Positions 1 through 8,264 of a stretch of DNA of 64,000 bases are shown piece after piece (position 1 is the first letter of the stretch; each line of letters opens with the position of its first letter). Made by a program: the position numbers and the translations under genes. The stretch spans positions 124,001 through 188,000 of the forward strand of contig NZ_JAVHZV010000010.1 in the NCBI RefSeq assembly GCF_031119625.1, given 5' to 3'. The notes beneath the pieces were generated by a model, which searched no databases, was not told where the DNA came from, and was given only the letters and a program-made list of their open reading frames with translations. The DNA comes from Pseudomonas sp. G34 (GTDB taxonomy: Bacteria; Pseudomonadota; Gammaproteobacteria; Pseudomonadales; Pseudomonadaceae).

Positions 1-297
1 CCTACCGATGATCCGTCCGACGCCAACGTCGCCATGGACCCGGACATCGACCTGCCCTGGCCCGATCCGCAGCAAGTCGAGCAATGGTGGCAAGGCCAGC
101 AGCACAGCTTGCAGCCAGGCACCGGGTATCTGCTCGGCCAGCCGTTCAGCGAAAGACAGTGCATGGCCGTGCTGCGCAGCGGTACACAGCGGCAGAGACG
201 TGCAGCGGCCAGTTTGCTGGCGCGCTACCAGCCGACCAGCGTTCTGTTCGCAACGGATGCGCCGGCACGCCGGCAAAAGCGATTGCTGGGCTGCTGA
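1..297 (+). CDS. TIGR02270 family protein, C-terminal part (5' truncated)
   Basis: The reading frame is open from the first base and ends with TGA at 295-297, so only the last 98 residues are present. The segment has the run DPSDANVAMDPDIDLPWPDP, followed by a Trp/Gln-rich stretch and a basic RQRRAAA helix, which I recognise as the C-terminus of the TIGR02270 family. These proteins carry HEAT-like repeats and lie in type VI secretion/VgrG effector islands; their biochemical role is unknown. The two genes that follow (DUF6795 and a lipase) fit such an island. Family assignment is from recognition of the tail only. Confidence 0.7.
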   Translation, partial: PTDDPSDANVAMDPDIDLPWPDPQQVEQWWQGQQHSLQPGTGYLLGQPFSERQCMAVLRSGTQRQRRAAASLLARYQPTSVLFATDAPARRQKRLLGC

Positions 298-529
298 GCC
301 CAGGCGATCAACGACACAAGGAGAGTGCGAACATGCTCAAGAAATCCCAGCCGGCCCGGTCGCTATACTGCAGCGCCAGCCATGGGCAGAAATCCCGCTC
401 GAAGAAACCGCCTGCTCACAGGCATGACTACTTCATCAGTCTGCGCATAGCGCTGATGATTTCGCCTCGCCGCAACAATCAACGTGCGGCACGTCCCGAA
501 ACGCTCAGCCATTCGGCGAGGGAACGACC

Positions 530-1000
530 TTGAACCGCAAAACACTTTCCTGCTGCGCATTGCTGCTTATCGGACTACTCACACAGGGTTACGCCATGGC
601 TTTTTCCAAGACGCTTTATCTGTTCTCCGAGGTAGAGGGCACCGTGTTGCTCGACGGCAAACCTGTTCAGGGTGTGGAGATAGAACAGGAATATCACTGG
701 CATTGGAAAAACGAGCACCGCACCAACACCACCCAATCCGATGCTCAAGGACGCTTCAAACTGCCGGCCGTGACGGCTAAATCAATGACGGCAGGCTTCA
801 TGCCCCACGAGCCGGTGACCGGCCAACGCATCACCTTGCGCTATCAGGGCAAGGAGCATAAAGGCTGGGTATTCACCAAGCACAATTATGACAATCTGGG
901 TGAGGTGAAGGGCCGCCCGCTGAAGTTCATCTGTGAGCTCAACAGCGAACCCGTCGCTCACCCGGAAACTGAAACATTCGGCATCTGCGTTCTCCAGTAA
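530..1000 (+). CDS. DUF6795 domain protein with signal peptide, probable partner of the downstream lipase
   Basis: 156 residues from a TTG start preceded by a GA-rich stretch (GGCGAGGGA). Residues 1-24 form a Sec signal peptide (NRK then a hydrophobic core). The mature part starts KTLYLFSEVEGTVLLDGKPVQG, a beta-rich carboxypeptidase-regulatory-like fold typical of DUF6795, a family often found beside type VI secretion lipase effectors. It ends 31 bp before the lipase gene, so the two are probably cotranscribed. A periplasmic immunity or accessory role is inferred from this placement and the signal peptide. A later ATG at 596 (MAFSKTLY) would remove the signal peptide and matches how many family members begin, so the start is uncertain. 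Confidence 0.65.
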   Translation: MNRKTLSCCALLLIGLLTQGYAMAFSKTLYLFSEVEGTVLLDGKPVQGVEIEQEYHWHWKNEHRTNTTQSDAQGRFKLPAVTAKSMTAGFMPHEPVTGQRITLRYQGKEHKGWVFTKHNYDNLGEVKGRPLKFICELNSEPVAHPETETFGICVLQ

Positions 1001-1031
1001 CGCCCCATCACCAGACCAGAAGGATTCGGCT

Positions 1032-2183
1032 GTGAACCCCTTGAGCCCCAAACAATCCGCGCAGATCGCAACGCATGTGTACACCGTCAAGGATGCCGTC
1101 ATGTCATCCAAGGGTGGTGTGGAGGATGAAGCCGCCCGCCTCGGGCTGAGCAACTCGTTCGACTTCTCCAATCTGCAAATGGCCAGCGGAACCAGCGGTG
1201 CCGTTTTCCGTACACGGACAGGCTTCGCCTATGCCGTACACGGCGTAGGGGGGCGGCAGGGAGAGATGCTGTTGGCATTTCGCGGTACCGACACCTTTGC
1301 GGATGCGATGACCGACGCCAACGCCGGCCTGCAACGCGGCCCGAGCACCTGGCCTGTGCACGCAGGCTTCAATGAAACGTTCAAGTCGCTACGCAACGAC
1401 CTCGATTCATTCATGCGCGGCCGCAACCCCAGCACCGTGCACTGCGTGGGCCACAGCCTGGGCGGTGCGCTGGCGACCCTGGCGGCAGATCACCTCAGTG
1501 AGCTGGGCGTGGCCGGCATCAAGCTGTATACCTTCGGCTCGCCACGCACCGGTGTCGGCGGTTTCGCTCGCCACCTGAGCGGCAAACTGGGCACCAACAA
1601 CATTCATCGTGTCTATCACAGCGCCGACCCGGTGAGCATGGTGCCGATCTTCCCGTTCAGCCATGTGCCGGTCAGCGGCAATGTCTGCATGATCCCCTGG
1701 AAGGGCGCGCAGATCAGTGCCAATGCGCACCGCATGACCCAGTACCTGCCCTCCATCGGCGATGCCACCTGGACCGGGCTGTATCGCAACCCGGAGCCAC
1801 CGCTGGACCGGGATATCGACCTTTGGCTGGAGAGCGCCAGTTACGGGCCGACTCTCTATTCCGCAACAACCCTGTGGATGATTTCCAGAGCCATGCAGTA
1901 CCTGCTCAAGAAGGCCGCCAATATCGTCATCGGCAGTGCGATTACCGTGAGCATGACCGTACTGGATCAGATTGCCGGCGTTCTGGTGCAAGGCGCTCAG
2001 CTTTGCAAGGACATCAGCGATTCGATTCGCGCCCTGATCGTGAAGATCTTCAACTTCCTGGGTCGCGCCGTACCTGCAACGATCGACGTGACCACCTTCT
2101 TCCTGCGCTGGGTACTGGATCTGCTCGCCAGGGCAGTAGTCGACATGGCGCGCCAGGCCATGCAACTGGTGGTGCGTTCCTGA
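1032..2183 (+). CDS. Class 3 lipase, probable type VI secretion lipase effector
   Basis: 383 residues from a GTG start with a good ribosome site (AGAAGGA, 7 bp upstream). The fold is alpha/beta hydrolase, lipase class 3: an FRGTDT oxyanion segment near residue 83, the nucleophile motif GHSLGGA with Ser142, a likely acid Asp199 in HSADPVSMVP, and a candidate His233. No signal peptide is present, consistent with delivery by a secretion machine. The last ~85 residues are a chain of hydrophobic and amphipathic helices without lipase similarity, possibly membrane-inserting. Its neighbours are a TIGR02270 gene and a DUF6795 gene. Lipase is a firm call; effector status is inference from context. Confidence 0.75.
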   Translation: MNPLSPKQSAQIATHVYTVKDAVMSSKGGVEDEAARLGLSNSFDFSNLQMASGTSGAVFRTRTGFAYAVHGVGGRQGEMLLAFRGTDTFADAMTDANAGLQRGPSTWPVHAGFNETFKSLRNDLDSFMRGRNPSTVHCVGHSLGGALATLAADHLSELGVAGIKLYTFGSPRTGVGGFARHLSGKLGTNNIHRVYHSADPVSMVPIFPFSHVPVSGNVCMIPWKGAQISANAHRMTQYLPSIGDATWTGLYRNPEPPLDRDIDLWLESASYGPTLYSATTLWMISRAMQYLLKKAANIVIGSAITVSMTVLDQIAGVLVQGAQLCKDISDSIRALIVKIFNFLGRAVPATIDVTTFFLRWVLDLLARAVVDMARQAMQLVVRS

Positions 2184-2190
2184 CAACGAA

Positions 2191-2215
2191 AACGGCGCCT
2201 TCAGGCGCCGTTCTT
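2191..2215. terminator. Bidirectional terminator between the lipase gene and the DUF3299 gene
   Basis: A perfect 9-bp stem (AACGGCGCC / GGCGCCGTT) with loop TTCA lies 7 bp after the lipase stop. It is followed by CTTC on the plus strand and by TCGTTG on the minus strand. The flanking genes converge here, so it can end both transcripts. Confidence 0.7.
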
Positions 2216-2219
2216 CATC

Positions 2220-2753
2220 TCACAGATCCCCTTCCTCGACCAGCCGCGCACTACTGGCGTCCAACGCATAGGCCGCATCGGCCAGATCATTGCTGACCGC
2301 TTCGACCTTCAGCGTGCCGTTGACCCACAGCGGCTCGTAGATGTCGGTCAGGGCGATGCCCTTGGGGTAGCGCACCAGCACCAGCTGGTTGGGCGGCGGT
2401 GGTGGCACGTGGATGCACGCGCCTGGGTAGGGCACCAGGAAGAACAGCGTGCTGCGCCCGGCGTTGTCGGTTTCCAGCGGTACGGGGTAGCCGCCGAGGC
2501 GGATTTTCTTGCCGTTCATGCTTGGCACTGTCTTGGCCGAATACATGACGTCGGGCAGGCCTTTGTCCTGTTGCTTCAAACCGCCCTTGCTGTCGAAGGA
2601 GCCGGCACCTTCCGGGCCGTTGTGGACGATTTCGGGCATCTGCTCCAGGGCGCGCTGATCCTCTTCCGGCATCAGCTCCAGCCAGTCGGTTTCAGGGAGT
2701 TCGGCGCGGGCGAAGCCGCTCAGCAACAGCAGGATCAACAGCAGGTAACGCAT
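2220..2753 (-). CDS. Exported DUF3299 domain protein
   Basis: 177 residues beginning with a signal peptide (MRYLLLILLLLSGFARA, cut near residue 17). The mature part opens with the conserved ETDWLELMPEEDQRALEQMP segment and has a proline run (HVPPPPPNQLVLVRY) near the middle, both typical of DUF3299 periplasmic proteins of Pseudomonas. Related genes in other pseudomonads lie near purK, as here. The molecular function is unknown; roles linked to metal or ABC export systems have been suggested for the family but nothing in this sequence tests that. Confidence 0.75.
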   Translation of the reverse strand: MRYLLLILLLLSGFARAELPETDWLELMPEEDQRALEQMPEIVHNGPEGAGSFDSKGGLKQQDKGLPDVMYSAKTVPSMNGKKIRLGGYPVPLETDNAGRSTLFFLVPYPGACIHVPPPPPNQLVLVRYPKGIALTDIYEPLWVNGTLKVEAVSNDLADAAYALDASSARLVEEGDL

Positions 2754-2819
2754 CGACGGGACTCACGGTGGTAATGACCAACAAAGAGTAGCCAGGCGTC
2801 GATGCGTCAGGCTACCGGT

Positions 2820-3068
2820 TTAGCGCTTCTTGGTGATCATGCCGTAGATCACCAGCAGGATGATCGCACCGACCACTGCACCGATGAAACCAGCGCCTTC
2901 ACCTGCCTGGTAGATGCCCAGGGCCTGGCCACCGTAGGTGGCAGCGATGGAACCACCGATACCCAGCAGGATGGTCATGATCCAGCCCATGCTGTCATCG
3001 CCAGGCTTGAGGAAACGGGCAATCAAACCCACGATCAGGCCGATTAAAATAGTGCCGATAATACCCAT
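2820..3068 (-). CDS. GlsB/YeaQ/YmgE family small stress membrane protein
   Basis: 82 residues, almost entirely hydrophobic with Gly-rich helices: MGIIGTILIGLIVGLIAR, a GWIMTILLGIGGSIAATYGG hairpin, and a last helix ending in the basic tail ITKKR. This is the transglycosylase-associated (Transgly_assoc) family of inner-membrane proteins of 80-85 residues, often induced by general stress. Enzymatic activity has not been shown for the family. The gene stands alone between the DUF3299 gene and the purK terminator. Confidence 0.85.
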   Translation of the reverse strand: MGIIGTILIGLIVGLIARFLKPGDDSMGWIMTILLGIGGSIAATYGGQALGIYQAGEGAGFIGAVVGAIILLVIYGMITKKR

Positions 3069-3084
3069 GACGCCCTCCAGAATT

Positions 3085-3115
3085 AAAAAAGGCGCCGCAC
3101 TGCTGCGGCGCCTTT
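3085..3115 (-). terminator. Rho-independent terminator of purE-purK
   Basis: On the minus strand the perfect stem GGCGCCGCA / TGCGGCGCC, loop GCAG, extended by A-T pairs, is followed by a run of T residues (TTTTTTAATT). It lies about 55 bp after the purK stop codon and 17 bp upstream of the GlsB-family gene. Confidence 0.85.
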
Positions 3116-3167
3116 CATCTGACGAGAGTGGCGACGCAGAGGTTCAACCTGCCTCGCCCGCACCTAT

Positions 3168-4253
3168 CTAGCTGGCGGCGATCAGCGCCTGTACCTCGGC
3201 GATACGGCTGTCGAGGGTCGCCCGATCCGCACAACGCAGGGTGGCGTGGCCGACCTTGCGACCGGCCTTGAAGGCCTTGCCGTAGTGATGCAGGTGGCAA
3301 TCGTCGATGGCCGCCACCTTATCCACAGCCGGTACGCTGCCGATGAAGTTGAGCATGGCGCTCTCGCCGACCTTGGCGGTCGAGCCCAGCGGCAGGCCGG
3401 CAACGGCGCGCAGGTGGTTCTCGAACTGGCTGCACTCGGCGCCCTCGATGGTCCAATGCCCGGAGTTGTGCACCCGCGGGGCGATCTCGTTGGCCTTGAG
3501 GCCGCCATCGACTTCGAAGAACTCGAAGGCCAGCACGCCGACGTAGTCGAGCTGCTCCAGCACACGGCCGACATAATCTTCGGCCAGTGCCTGCAGCGGG
3601 TGTGCGGTGCTGGCGATCGACAGGCTGAGGATGCCGCTGTCGTGGGTGTTATGCACCAGCGGGTAGAAACGGGTTTCGCCATCACGGCCGCGTACGGCGA
3701 CCAGCGACACTTCGCCGCTGAACGGCACGAAACCTTCGAGGATGCACGGCACGCTGCCCAGCTCGGCGAAGGCACCGCTGACGTCTTCCGGCTTGCGCAG
3801 CACCTTCTGGCCCTTGCCGTCATAACCCAGGGTGCGGGTCTTCATCACCGCCGGCAGGCCGATGCTGGCCACTGCTGCGTCGAGATCGGCCTGGGACTGG
3901 ATGTCGGCGAACTCGGGCGTCGGGATGCCAAGGTCCTTGAACATCGACTTCTCGAACCAGCGATCACGGGCGATGCGCAGCGACTCGGCGCTCGGGTAGA
4001 CCGGCACGAACTGGGACAGGAAGGCCACGGTCTCCGCCGGCACGCTCTCGAATTCGAAGGTCACCAGGTCGACCTCGTCGGCCAGCTGGCGCAGGTGATC
4101 CTGATCGCCGTAATCCGCGCGGATGTGCTCGCCCAGCGCTTGGGCGCAGGCATCCGGTGCCGGGTCGAGAAACGCGAAATTCATCCCCAGCGGAGTGCCT
4201 GCCAGGGCCAGCATGCGGCCAAGCTGGCCGCCACCGATTACGCCGATCTTCAT
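3168..4253 (-). CDS. purK: N5-carboxyaminoimidazole ribonucleotide synthase PurK
   Basis: 361 residues. ATP-grasp enzyme of de novo purine synthesis: it joins bicarbonate to AIR with ATP, giving N5-CAIR for PurE. Visible family features are the N-terminal dinucleotide-like loop [15 protein letters not shown], the ATP-grasp segments KTRTLGYDGKGQKV and ILEGFVPFSGEVSLVAVR, and the metal-binding EIAPRVHNSGHWTIEG near residue 270. The start is fixed by translational coupling: the ATG shares one base with the TAA of purE (TAATG). A longer open frame upstream merely runs antisense through purE and the adhP region. Confidence 0.97.
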   Translation of the reverse strand: MKIGVIGGGQLGRMLALAGTPLGMNFAFLDPAPDACAQALGEHIRADYGDQDHLRQLADEVDLVTFEFESVPAETVAFLSQFVPVYPSAESLRIARDRWFEKSMFKDLGIPTPEFADIQSQADLDAAVASIGLPAVMKTRTLGYDGKGQKVLRKPEDVSGAFAELGSVPCILEGFVPFSGEVSLVAVRGRDGETRFYPLVHNTHDSGILSLSIASTAHPLQALAEDYVGRVLEQLDYVGVLAFEFFEVDGGLKANEIAPRVHNSGHWTIEGAECSQFENHLRAVAGLPLGSTAKVGESAMLNFIGSVPAVDKVAAIDDCHLHHYGKAFKAGRKVGHATLRCADRATLDSRIAEVQALIAAS

Positions 4254-4744
4254 TACTGCGCCCTCGGGTCCGGGTTTTCCAGCACGGTATTGGTCTGTTC
4301 GTCGCGGAACTGCTTGAGCGCCGCGTGGAACTGCGGGTGCTGGTGACCGAGGATGCTCGCCGCCAGCAGCGCGGCGTTGATGGCACCAGCCTTGCCGATG
4401 GCCAGGGTAGCCACCGGAATACCGGCCGGCATCTGCACGATGGACAGCAGCGAGTCGACGCCCGAGAGCATCGACGACTGTACCGGCACGCCAAGTACCG
4501 GCAAATGGGTTTTCGCCGCGCACATGCCTGGCAGGTGAGCAGCACCGCCAGCACCGGCAATGATCACCTGGATACCGCGGCCCTCGGCTTGTTCGGCGTA
4601 CTGGAACAGCAGATCCGGGGTGCGGTGGGCGGAAACCACCTTCACCTCGTTGGGGATGCCCAGCTTGTCGAGCATCTCGACGGTATGGCTCAAGGTGCTC
4701 CAGTCGGATTTGGAACCCATGATCACGCCAACCAGTGCGCTCAT
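4253..4744 (-). CDS. purE: N5-carboxyaminoimidazole ribonucleotide mutase PurE
   Basis: 163 residues, the usual length for class I PurE. It converts N5-CAIR to CAIR in purine synthesis. Clear signatures are VIMGSKSDW at the N-terminus (phosphate/ribose site), VVSAHRTPD with the catalytic His, and the Gly-rich [12 protein letters not shown] loop. It is first of a two-gene operon with purK (1-base overlap) and diverges from adhP across about 250 bp that contain the candidate promoter described separately. Confidence 0.97.
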   Translation of the reverse strand: MSALVGVIMGSKSDWSTLSHTVEMLDKLGIPNEVKVVSAHRTPDLLFQYAEQAEGRGIQVIIAGAGGAAHLPGMCAAKTHLPVLGVPVQSSMLSGVDSLLSIVQMPAGIPVATLAIGKAGAINAALLAASILGHQHPQFHAALKQFRDEQTNTVLENPDPRAQ

Positions 4745-4819
4745 CGTCGTGCCTCTCTAAGTCTCGGGCGCAGCGCGCCATGTCGATTGATCGGGCGCTT
4801 GGCGCCGCGGCAGAAACAA

Positions 4820-4862
4820 CAAACCACGCGGTAGGCGTGGTTTGCGGAAACCGGCAATTATA
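4820..4862 (-). promoter_or_regulatory. purE leader: consensus -10 box and hairpin
   Basis: Reading the minus strand, a perfect TATAAT lies at 4862-4857; no convincing -35 box is seen 16-18 bp upstream. Just downstream, 4843-4820 forms a 9-bp perfect stem (AAACCACGC / GCGTGGTTT, 5-base loop) followed by GTTGTTT, which resembles a weak terminator inside the purE leader. An attenuator is possible but unproven; there is no purine riboswitch consensus here. Confidence 0.4.
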
Positions 4863-4994
4863 CTGCAGTCGTGCATAAATCGATAATCGACCGCCTGTCG
4901 GCCCATGGTGCGGTGGCCACTTTCTTTGTCCTGGAGCAATGTTCGGCCCGCAGGTCTTTGCATACTGAGGGTTCTCATCGAGGAGGATTGCGCC

Positions 4995-6017
4995 ATGCAG
5001 CAGACCATGAAAGCAGCCGTCGTCCATGCCTTTGGCGAGCCCTTGCGGCTCGAGGAAGTGAAGGTACCCCTGCCCGGCCCCGGGCAGATACTGGTAAAGA
5101 TCGAAGCGGCGGGCGTCTGCCACACCGACCTGCACGCCGCCGACGGCGACTGGCCGGTAAAGCCCAGCCTGCCGTTCATTCCCGGCCATGAAGGGGTTGG
5201 TTACGTCGCCGCGGTAGGCGCCGGGGTAACCCGCGTGCGCGAAGGCGACCGGGTCGGCGTGCCCTGGCTGTACACCGCCTGCGGCTGCTGCGAGCACTGC
5301 CTGACCGGCTGGGAAACCCTCTGCGCCGAGCAGCAGAACACCGGCTACTCGGTGAATGGCAGCTACGCCGAGTACGTGCTGGCCGACCCCAACTATGTGG
5401 GCATCCTGCCGAAAAACGTCGAATTCGCCGAGATCGCGCCGATCCTCTGCGCGGGCGTCACCGTCTATAAGGGCCTGAAGGTGACCGGCGCCCGCCCCGG
5501 CCAGTGGGTGGCGATTTCCGGTATCGGCGGCCTGGGTCACGTGGCCGTGCAATACGCCCGCGCCATGGGCCTGCACGTGGCCGCCATCGACGTGGACGAC
5601 GGCAAACTGGCGCTGGCCAGAAAACTCGGCGCCAGCCTGACCATCAATGCCCGCCATGAAAACCCGGCCGAGGTCATTCAGCGCGATATCGGCGGCGCCC
5701 ACGGCGTACTGGTCACCGCGGTGTCGAACAGCGCCTTTGGCCAGGCCATCGGCATGGCCCGCCGCGGCGGCACCGTGGCTCTGGTAGGCCTGCCACCGGG
5801 CGACTTCCCGACGCCGATTTTCGATGTGGTGCTCAAGGCCATCAGCATCACCGGCTCCATCGTCGGCACCCGCGCCGACCTGCAGGAAGCCCTGGACTTC
5901 GCAGGCGAAGGGCTGGTCAAGGCGACCATCCACCGTGACCGGCTGGACAACGTCAACGGCGTGCTCGAGCAGATGCGCGCCGGGCAGATCGAAGGCCGGG
6001 TGGTAATGCAGTTCTGA
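4995..6017 (+). CDS. adhP: Zinc-dependent alcohol dehydrogenase AdhP
   Basis: 340 residues, medium-chain dehydrogenase family, oxidising ethanol and other primary alcohols with NAD+. Catalytic-zinc motif [12 protein letters not shown] and GHEGVGYV, the structural-zinc cysteine cluster [16 protein letters not shown] near residue 95, and the NAD-binding [13 protein letters not shown] are all present. The start is the ATG with a perfect AGGAGG 8 bp upstream; the frame extends further 5' but without a ribosome site. It is divergent from purE, as adhA of P. aeruginosa is near purEK. Confidence 0.95.
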   Translation: MQQTMKAAVVHAFGEPLRLEEVKVPLPGPGQILVKIEAAGVCHTDLHAADGDWPVKPSLPFIPGHEGVGYVAAVGAGVTRVREGDRVGVPWLYTACGCCEHCLTGWETLCAEQQNTGYSVNGSYAEYVLADPNYVGILPKNVEFAEIAPILCAGVTVYKGLKVTGARPGQWVAISGIGGLGHVAVQYARAMGLHVAAIDVDDGKLALARKLGASLTINARHENPAEVIQRDIGGAHGVLVTAVSNSAFGQAIGMARRGGTVALVGLPPGDFPTPIFDVVLKAISITGSIVGTRADLQEALDFAGEGLVKATIHRDRLDNVNGVLEQMRAGQIEGRVVMQF

Positions 6018-6108
6018 TCGTGGCGTCTGACAGCGCGGAACGGGCTCACATCACGCGCTGTCAGAGGCCGTTAGAATTGCCCTCATTACCCCACCAAAGG
6101 ATCACGCC

Positions 6109-6906
6109 ATGACACGGCTGTCGCTGCTTATTGCCTCAACCCTTCTGACCTTCAATGCCAGCGCCCTGGAGCTGGCGAAATATCCCAAGGCCTTCGCCGC
6201 CGACAAGGGCGTCAGCGTCGTCGTCGCGCCCAGCAGCGACGAGAAGCAGGCCCTGGTGCAGATCAGCGGCATCAACCACCCGCTCGACGAAGTGGTGCTG
6301 CTGACCGACGTCAAGCCGCGCAGCCAGGACGAAAGCGATTACGCCACCACCCTCGATGGCAGCGCCTACGTGCTGGTCGGCCAGCGCCAGGAGTGGGGTG
6401 GCGAGTCCTACCAGCTGTACCTGCCGGGCAACCGCGAGCCGCTGTACCTGAGTTTCGACGAGAAGGCCAGCAAGGCGGTCAAGCCGGCCGAGCTGCTGGC
6501 GCTCTATGAGAAGCAGCACAAGGACGGCGTGCAGGAGAAGCTGGCCCGCTTCGATCGCGAGAAGCGCCAGCAGTACCACGTCGAGCGCCTGCAACAGATG
6601 GATGCCGAGGCCTCGACCAGCTGCGGCACCACCCTCAAGACCGACGTCGACTGGCAGGCCATGGACGAGCAACTGCTCAAGGAGCTGAGCGTGTCCGGCT
6701 ACTGCGGCGAAGTGGTCAACCAGATGAACAACCTGTGCAGCAGCTCCCCCGAGTTCAAGGAGCAGGCCGCCAAGCTGAATACCGTCGAGTGCAGCTTCGG
6801 CAAGGAAATGAAGATCCGCGAACAGGGCAATCGCATCCTGTTCACCACCGAGCGTGACGCCGCCAACCAGGGCGAATTCATCAACGCCTTCCTGCGTAAT
6901 CGCTAA
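6109..6906 (+). CDS. Exported protein of unknown function
   Basis: 265 residues with a Sec signal peptide (MTRLSLLIASTLLTFNASA, cut near residue 20). The N-terminal half of the mature chain is beta-rich; the middle (about 130-170) is a charged helix rich in Lys/Glu/Arg/Gln and likely coiled coil. The C-terminal third holds four cysteines (SCGTT, YCGE, LCSSS, ECSFG) that could form two disulfides in the periplasm. I do not recognise the family. It has its own Shine-Dalgarno (AAAGGA) and no operon partner; the sigma-54-controlled aat genes begin 280 bp downstream. Confidence 0.7.
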   Translation: MTRLSLLIASTLLTFNASALELAKYPKAFAADKGVSVVVAPSSDEKQALVQISGINHPLDEVVLLTDVKPRSQDESDYATTLDGSAYVLVGQRQEWGGESYQLYLPGNREPLYLSFDEKASKAVKPAELLALYEKQHKDGVQEKLARFDREKRQQYHVERLQQMDAEASTSCGTTLKTDVDWQAMDEQLLKELSVSGYCGEVVNQMNNLCSSSPEFKEQAAKLNTVECSFGKEMKIREQGNRILFTTERDAANQGEFINAFLRNR

Positions 6907-6948
6907 GCAGCGCCCCTGCCGGGCGGTCGTCCAGGCCGCCCACTCTCA

Positions 6949-6985
6949 TTCGGAAATCCGAACGCCAGGCGGTCGAAAAACCGAA
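6949..6985 (+). promoter_or_regulatory. Tandem AauR-type upstream activating sites for the aat operon
   Basis: A perfect inverted repeat TTCGG-AAAT-CCGAA at 6949-6962 matches the published AauR site TTCGGNNNNCCGAA of P. putida. A second, weaker copy (GTCGA-AAAA-CCGAA, 6972-6985) has its centre 23 bp downstream, about two helical turns. Both lie some 100-130 bp before the sigma-54 promoter, the usual place for an enhancer-binding protein. Confidence 0.8.
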
Positions 6986-7080
6986 CATCCGACCATCACG
7001 CCCTCGTCCGCCGATTGAGCAATAAATAAATATCCTTTAATTTCATAGACTTGAATCGAAAAAAAGCGATACAAAAAGCC

Positions 7081-7096
7081 TGGCACACATCCTGCT
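7081..7096 (+). promoter_or_regulatory. Sigma-54 promoter of aatJQMP
   Basis: TGGCACACATCCTGCT has the -24 GG (7082-7083) and -12 GC (7094-7095) separated by exactly 10 bases, and the -24 box matches TGGCAC fully. The upstream 60 bp are AT-rich. It sits 90 bp before the aatJ ATG; the leader between contains the A-rich stretch AATAACAACAAC (7161-7172), a likely Hfq/Crc target. Confidence 0.85.
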
Positions 7097-7186
7097 CCCC
7101 TTACCTACAGGAATGCGATCGTCCTTCCACCAGCAGGCACGTACCTCGATGTACGTCCTCAATAACAACAACACCGAGGATTCCCC

Positions 7187-8095
7187 ATGCGTCTCGTCCC
7201 ACGCGTACTGGCTGTAGCCGTTACCGCCGCCCTGATGTCCAGCCCGGTATTCGCCGCGGAACTGACCGGCACCCTGAAGAAGATCAAGGATTCGGGCACC
7301 ATCACCCTGGGCCACCGCGACTCGTCCATCCCCTTCTCCTACTATGGCGACACCTCCAAGCAGCCGGTTGGCTACTCCCATGACCTGCAACTCAAGGTCG
7401 TCGAGGCGCTGAAGAAGGAACTGGAGCTGCCCGACCTGAAGGTGCGCTACAACCTGGTGACCTCCCAGACCCGTATCCCGCTGGTGCAGAACGGCACCGT
7501 GGACCTGGAGTGCGGCTCCACCACCAACAACGTGGAGCGTCAGCGCCAGGTCGACTTCTCCGTCGGCATCTTCGAAGTCGGCACCCGCCTGCTGACCAAG
7601 ACCAGCAGCGGCGTCAACGATTTCGACGACCTCAAGGGCAAGAACGTGGTGACCACCGCCGGCACCACCTCCGAGCGCCTGCTCAAGTCCATGAACGCCG
7701 AGAAGAAGATGGGCATGAACGTGATTTCTGCCAAGGATCACGGCGAGTCCTTCCTGATGCTCGAATCCAACCGCGCCGTCGCCTTCATGATGGACGACGC
7801 GCTGCTCGCTGGCGAAATGGCCAAGGCCAAGAAGCCGGACGACTGGCACGTGGTCGGCACCCCGCAGTCGTTCGAAATCTACGGCTGCATGGTTCGCAAG
7901 GGCGACGAAGGCTTCAAGAAGGTGGTCGACAAGGCCATCACCGACACCTTCGCTTCCGGCGAAATCAACGACATCTACAACAAGTGGTTCCAGCAGCCTG
8001 TGCCGCCAAAAGGCCTGAACCTCGATTTCCCGATGAGCGAAGAGCTGAAGAAGCTGCTCGCCAATCCCACCGACAAGTCTGCCGAGCAGATCTGA
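7187..8095 (+). CDS. aatJ: Glutamate/aspartate ABC transporter, periplasmic binding protein AatJ
   Basis: 302 residues. Sec signal peptide (MRLVPRVLAVAVTAALMSSPVFAA) then a family 3 solute-binding domain: GTITLGHRDSSIPFSY, the DLECGSTTNNVERQRQVDFS segment and the YNKWFQQPVPPKGLNLDFPMS C-terminus, all characteristic of the GltI/AatJ group that binds glutamate, aspartate and glutamine in Pseudomonas. First gene of aatJQMP under the sigma-54 promoter, with a GAGGA ribosome site. The A-rich leader suggests translational repression by Hfq/Crc on preferred carbon sources. Confidence 0.93.
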   Translation: MRLVPRVLAVAVTAALMSSPVFAAELTGTLKKIKDSGTITLGHRDSSIPFSYYGDTSKQPVGYSHDLQLKVVEALKKELELPDLKVRYNLVTSQTRIPLVQNGTVDLECGSTTNNVERQRQVDFSVGIFEVGTRLLTKTSSGVNDFDDLKGKNVVTTAGTTSERLLKSMNAEKKMGMNVISAKDHGESFLMLESNRAVAFMMDDALLAGEMAKAKKPDDWHVVGTPQSFEIYGCMVRKGDEGFKKVVDKAITDTFASGEINDIYNKWFQQPVPPKGLNLDFPMSEELKKLLANPTDKSAEQI

Positions 8096-8108
8096 CGGCG
8101 TGATGCCA

Positions 8109-8131
8109 CGCCCCCTTCACGAGAGGGGGCG
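8109..8131 (+). other. Intercistronic hairpin between aatJ and aatQ
   Basis: CGCCCCCT and AGGGGGCG form an 8-bp GC stem around a 7-base loop, 14 bp after the aatJ stop, with no T-run. The 169-bp aatJ-aatQ gap is much longer than the other aat junctions (4-bp overlaps). Such a structure usually protects the binding-protein mRNA and lowers permease expression relative to it; partial termination is the alternative. Confidence 0.5.
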
Positions 8132-8264
8132 CGGCCGGGAGCCGGAGGGGCCAGCGGCCTCTCCACCCATTTCCTGACGAAGCCAAACCGTCCGCTCCTG
8201 CGGATACGGGTAACTGTTGCCCGCCGCCGGCTTCGCCGCGTCCACTCACCTGAGGGGAAACCCG

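Noticed and set aside
332..533. 66-codon open frame with a ribosome-like AAGGAG upstream
   Set aside because: Composition (very basic, Ser/Arg-rich, no structure) does not look like a coding gene, and no family is recognised; the Shine-Dalgarno match may be chance. Kept only as a weak possibility.
4254..5933. Long N-terminal extension of the PurK frame
   Set aside because: The extension crosses purE and adhP antisense; PurK has its own ATG coupled to the purE stop and reaches normal length without it.
8109..8131. Terminator between aatJ and aatQ
   Set aside because: No T-run after the stem and the downstream genes have no separate promoter that I can see; treated as an intercistronic hairpin.
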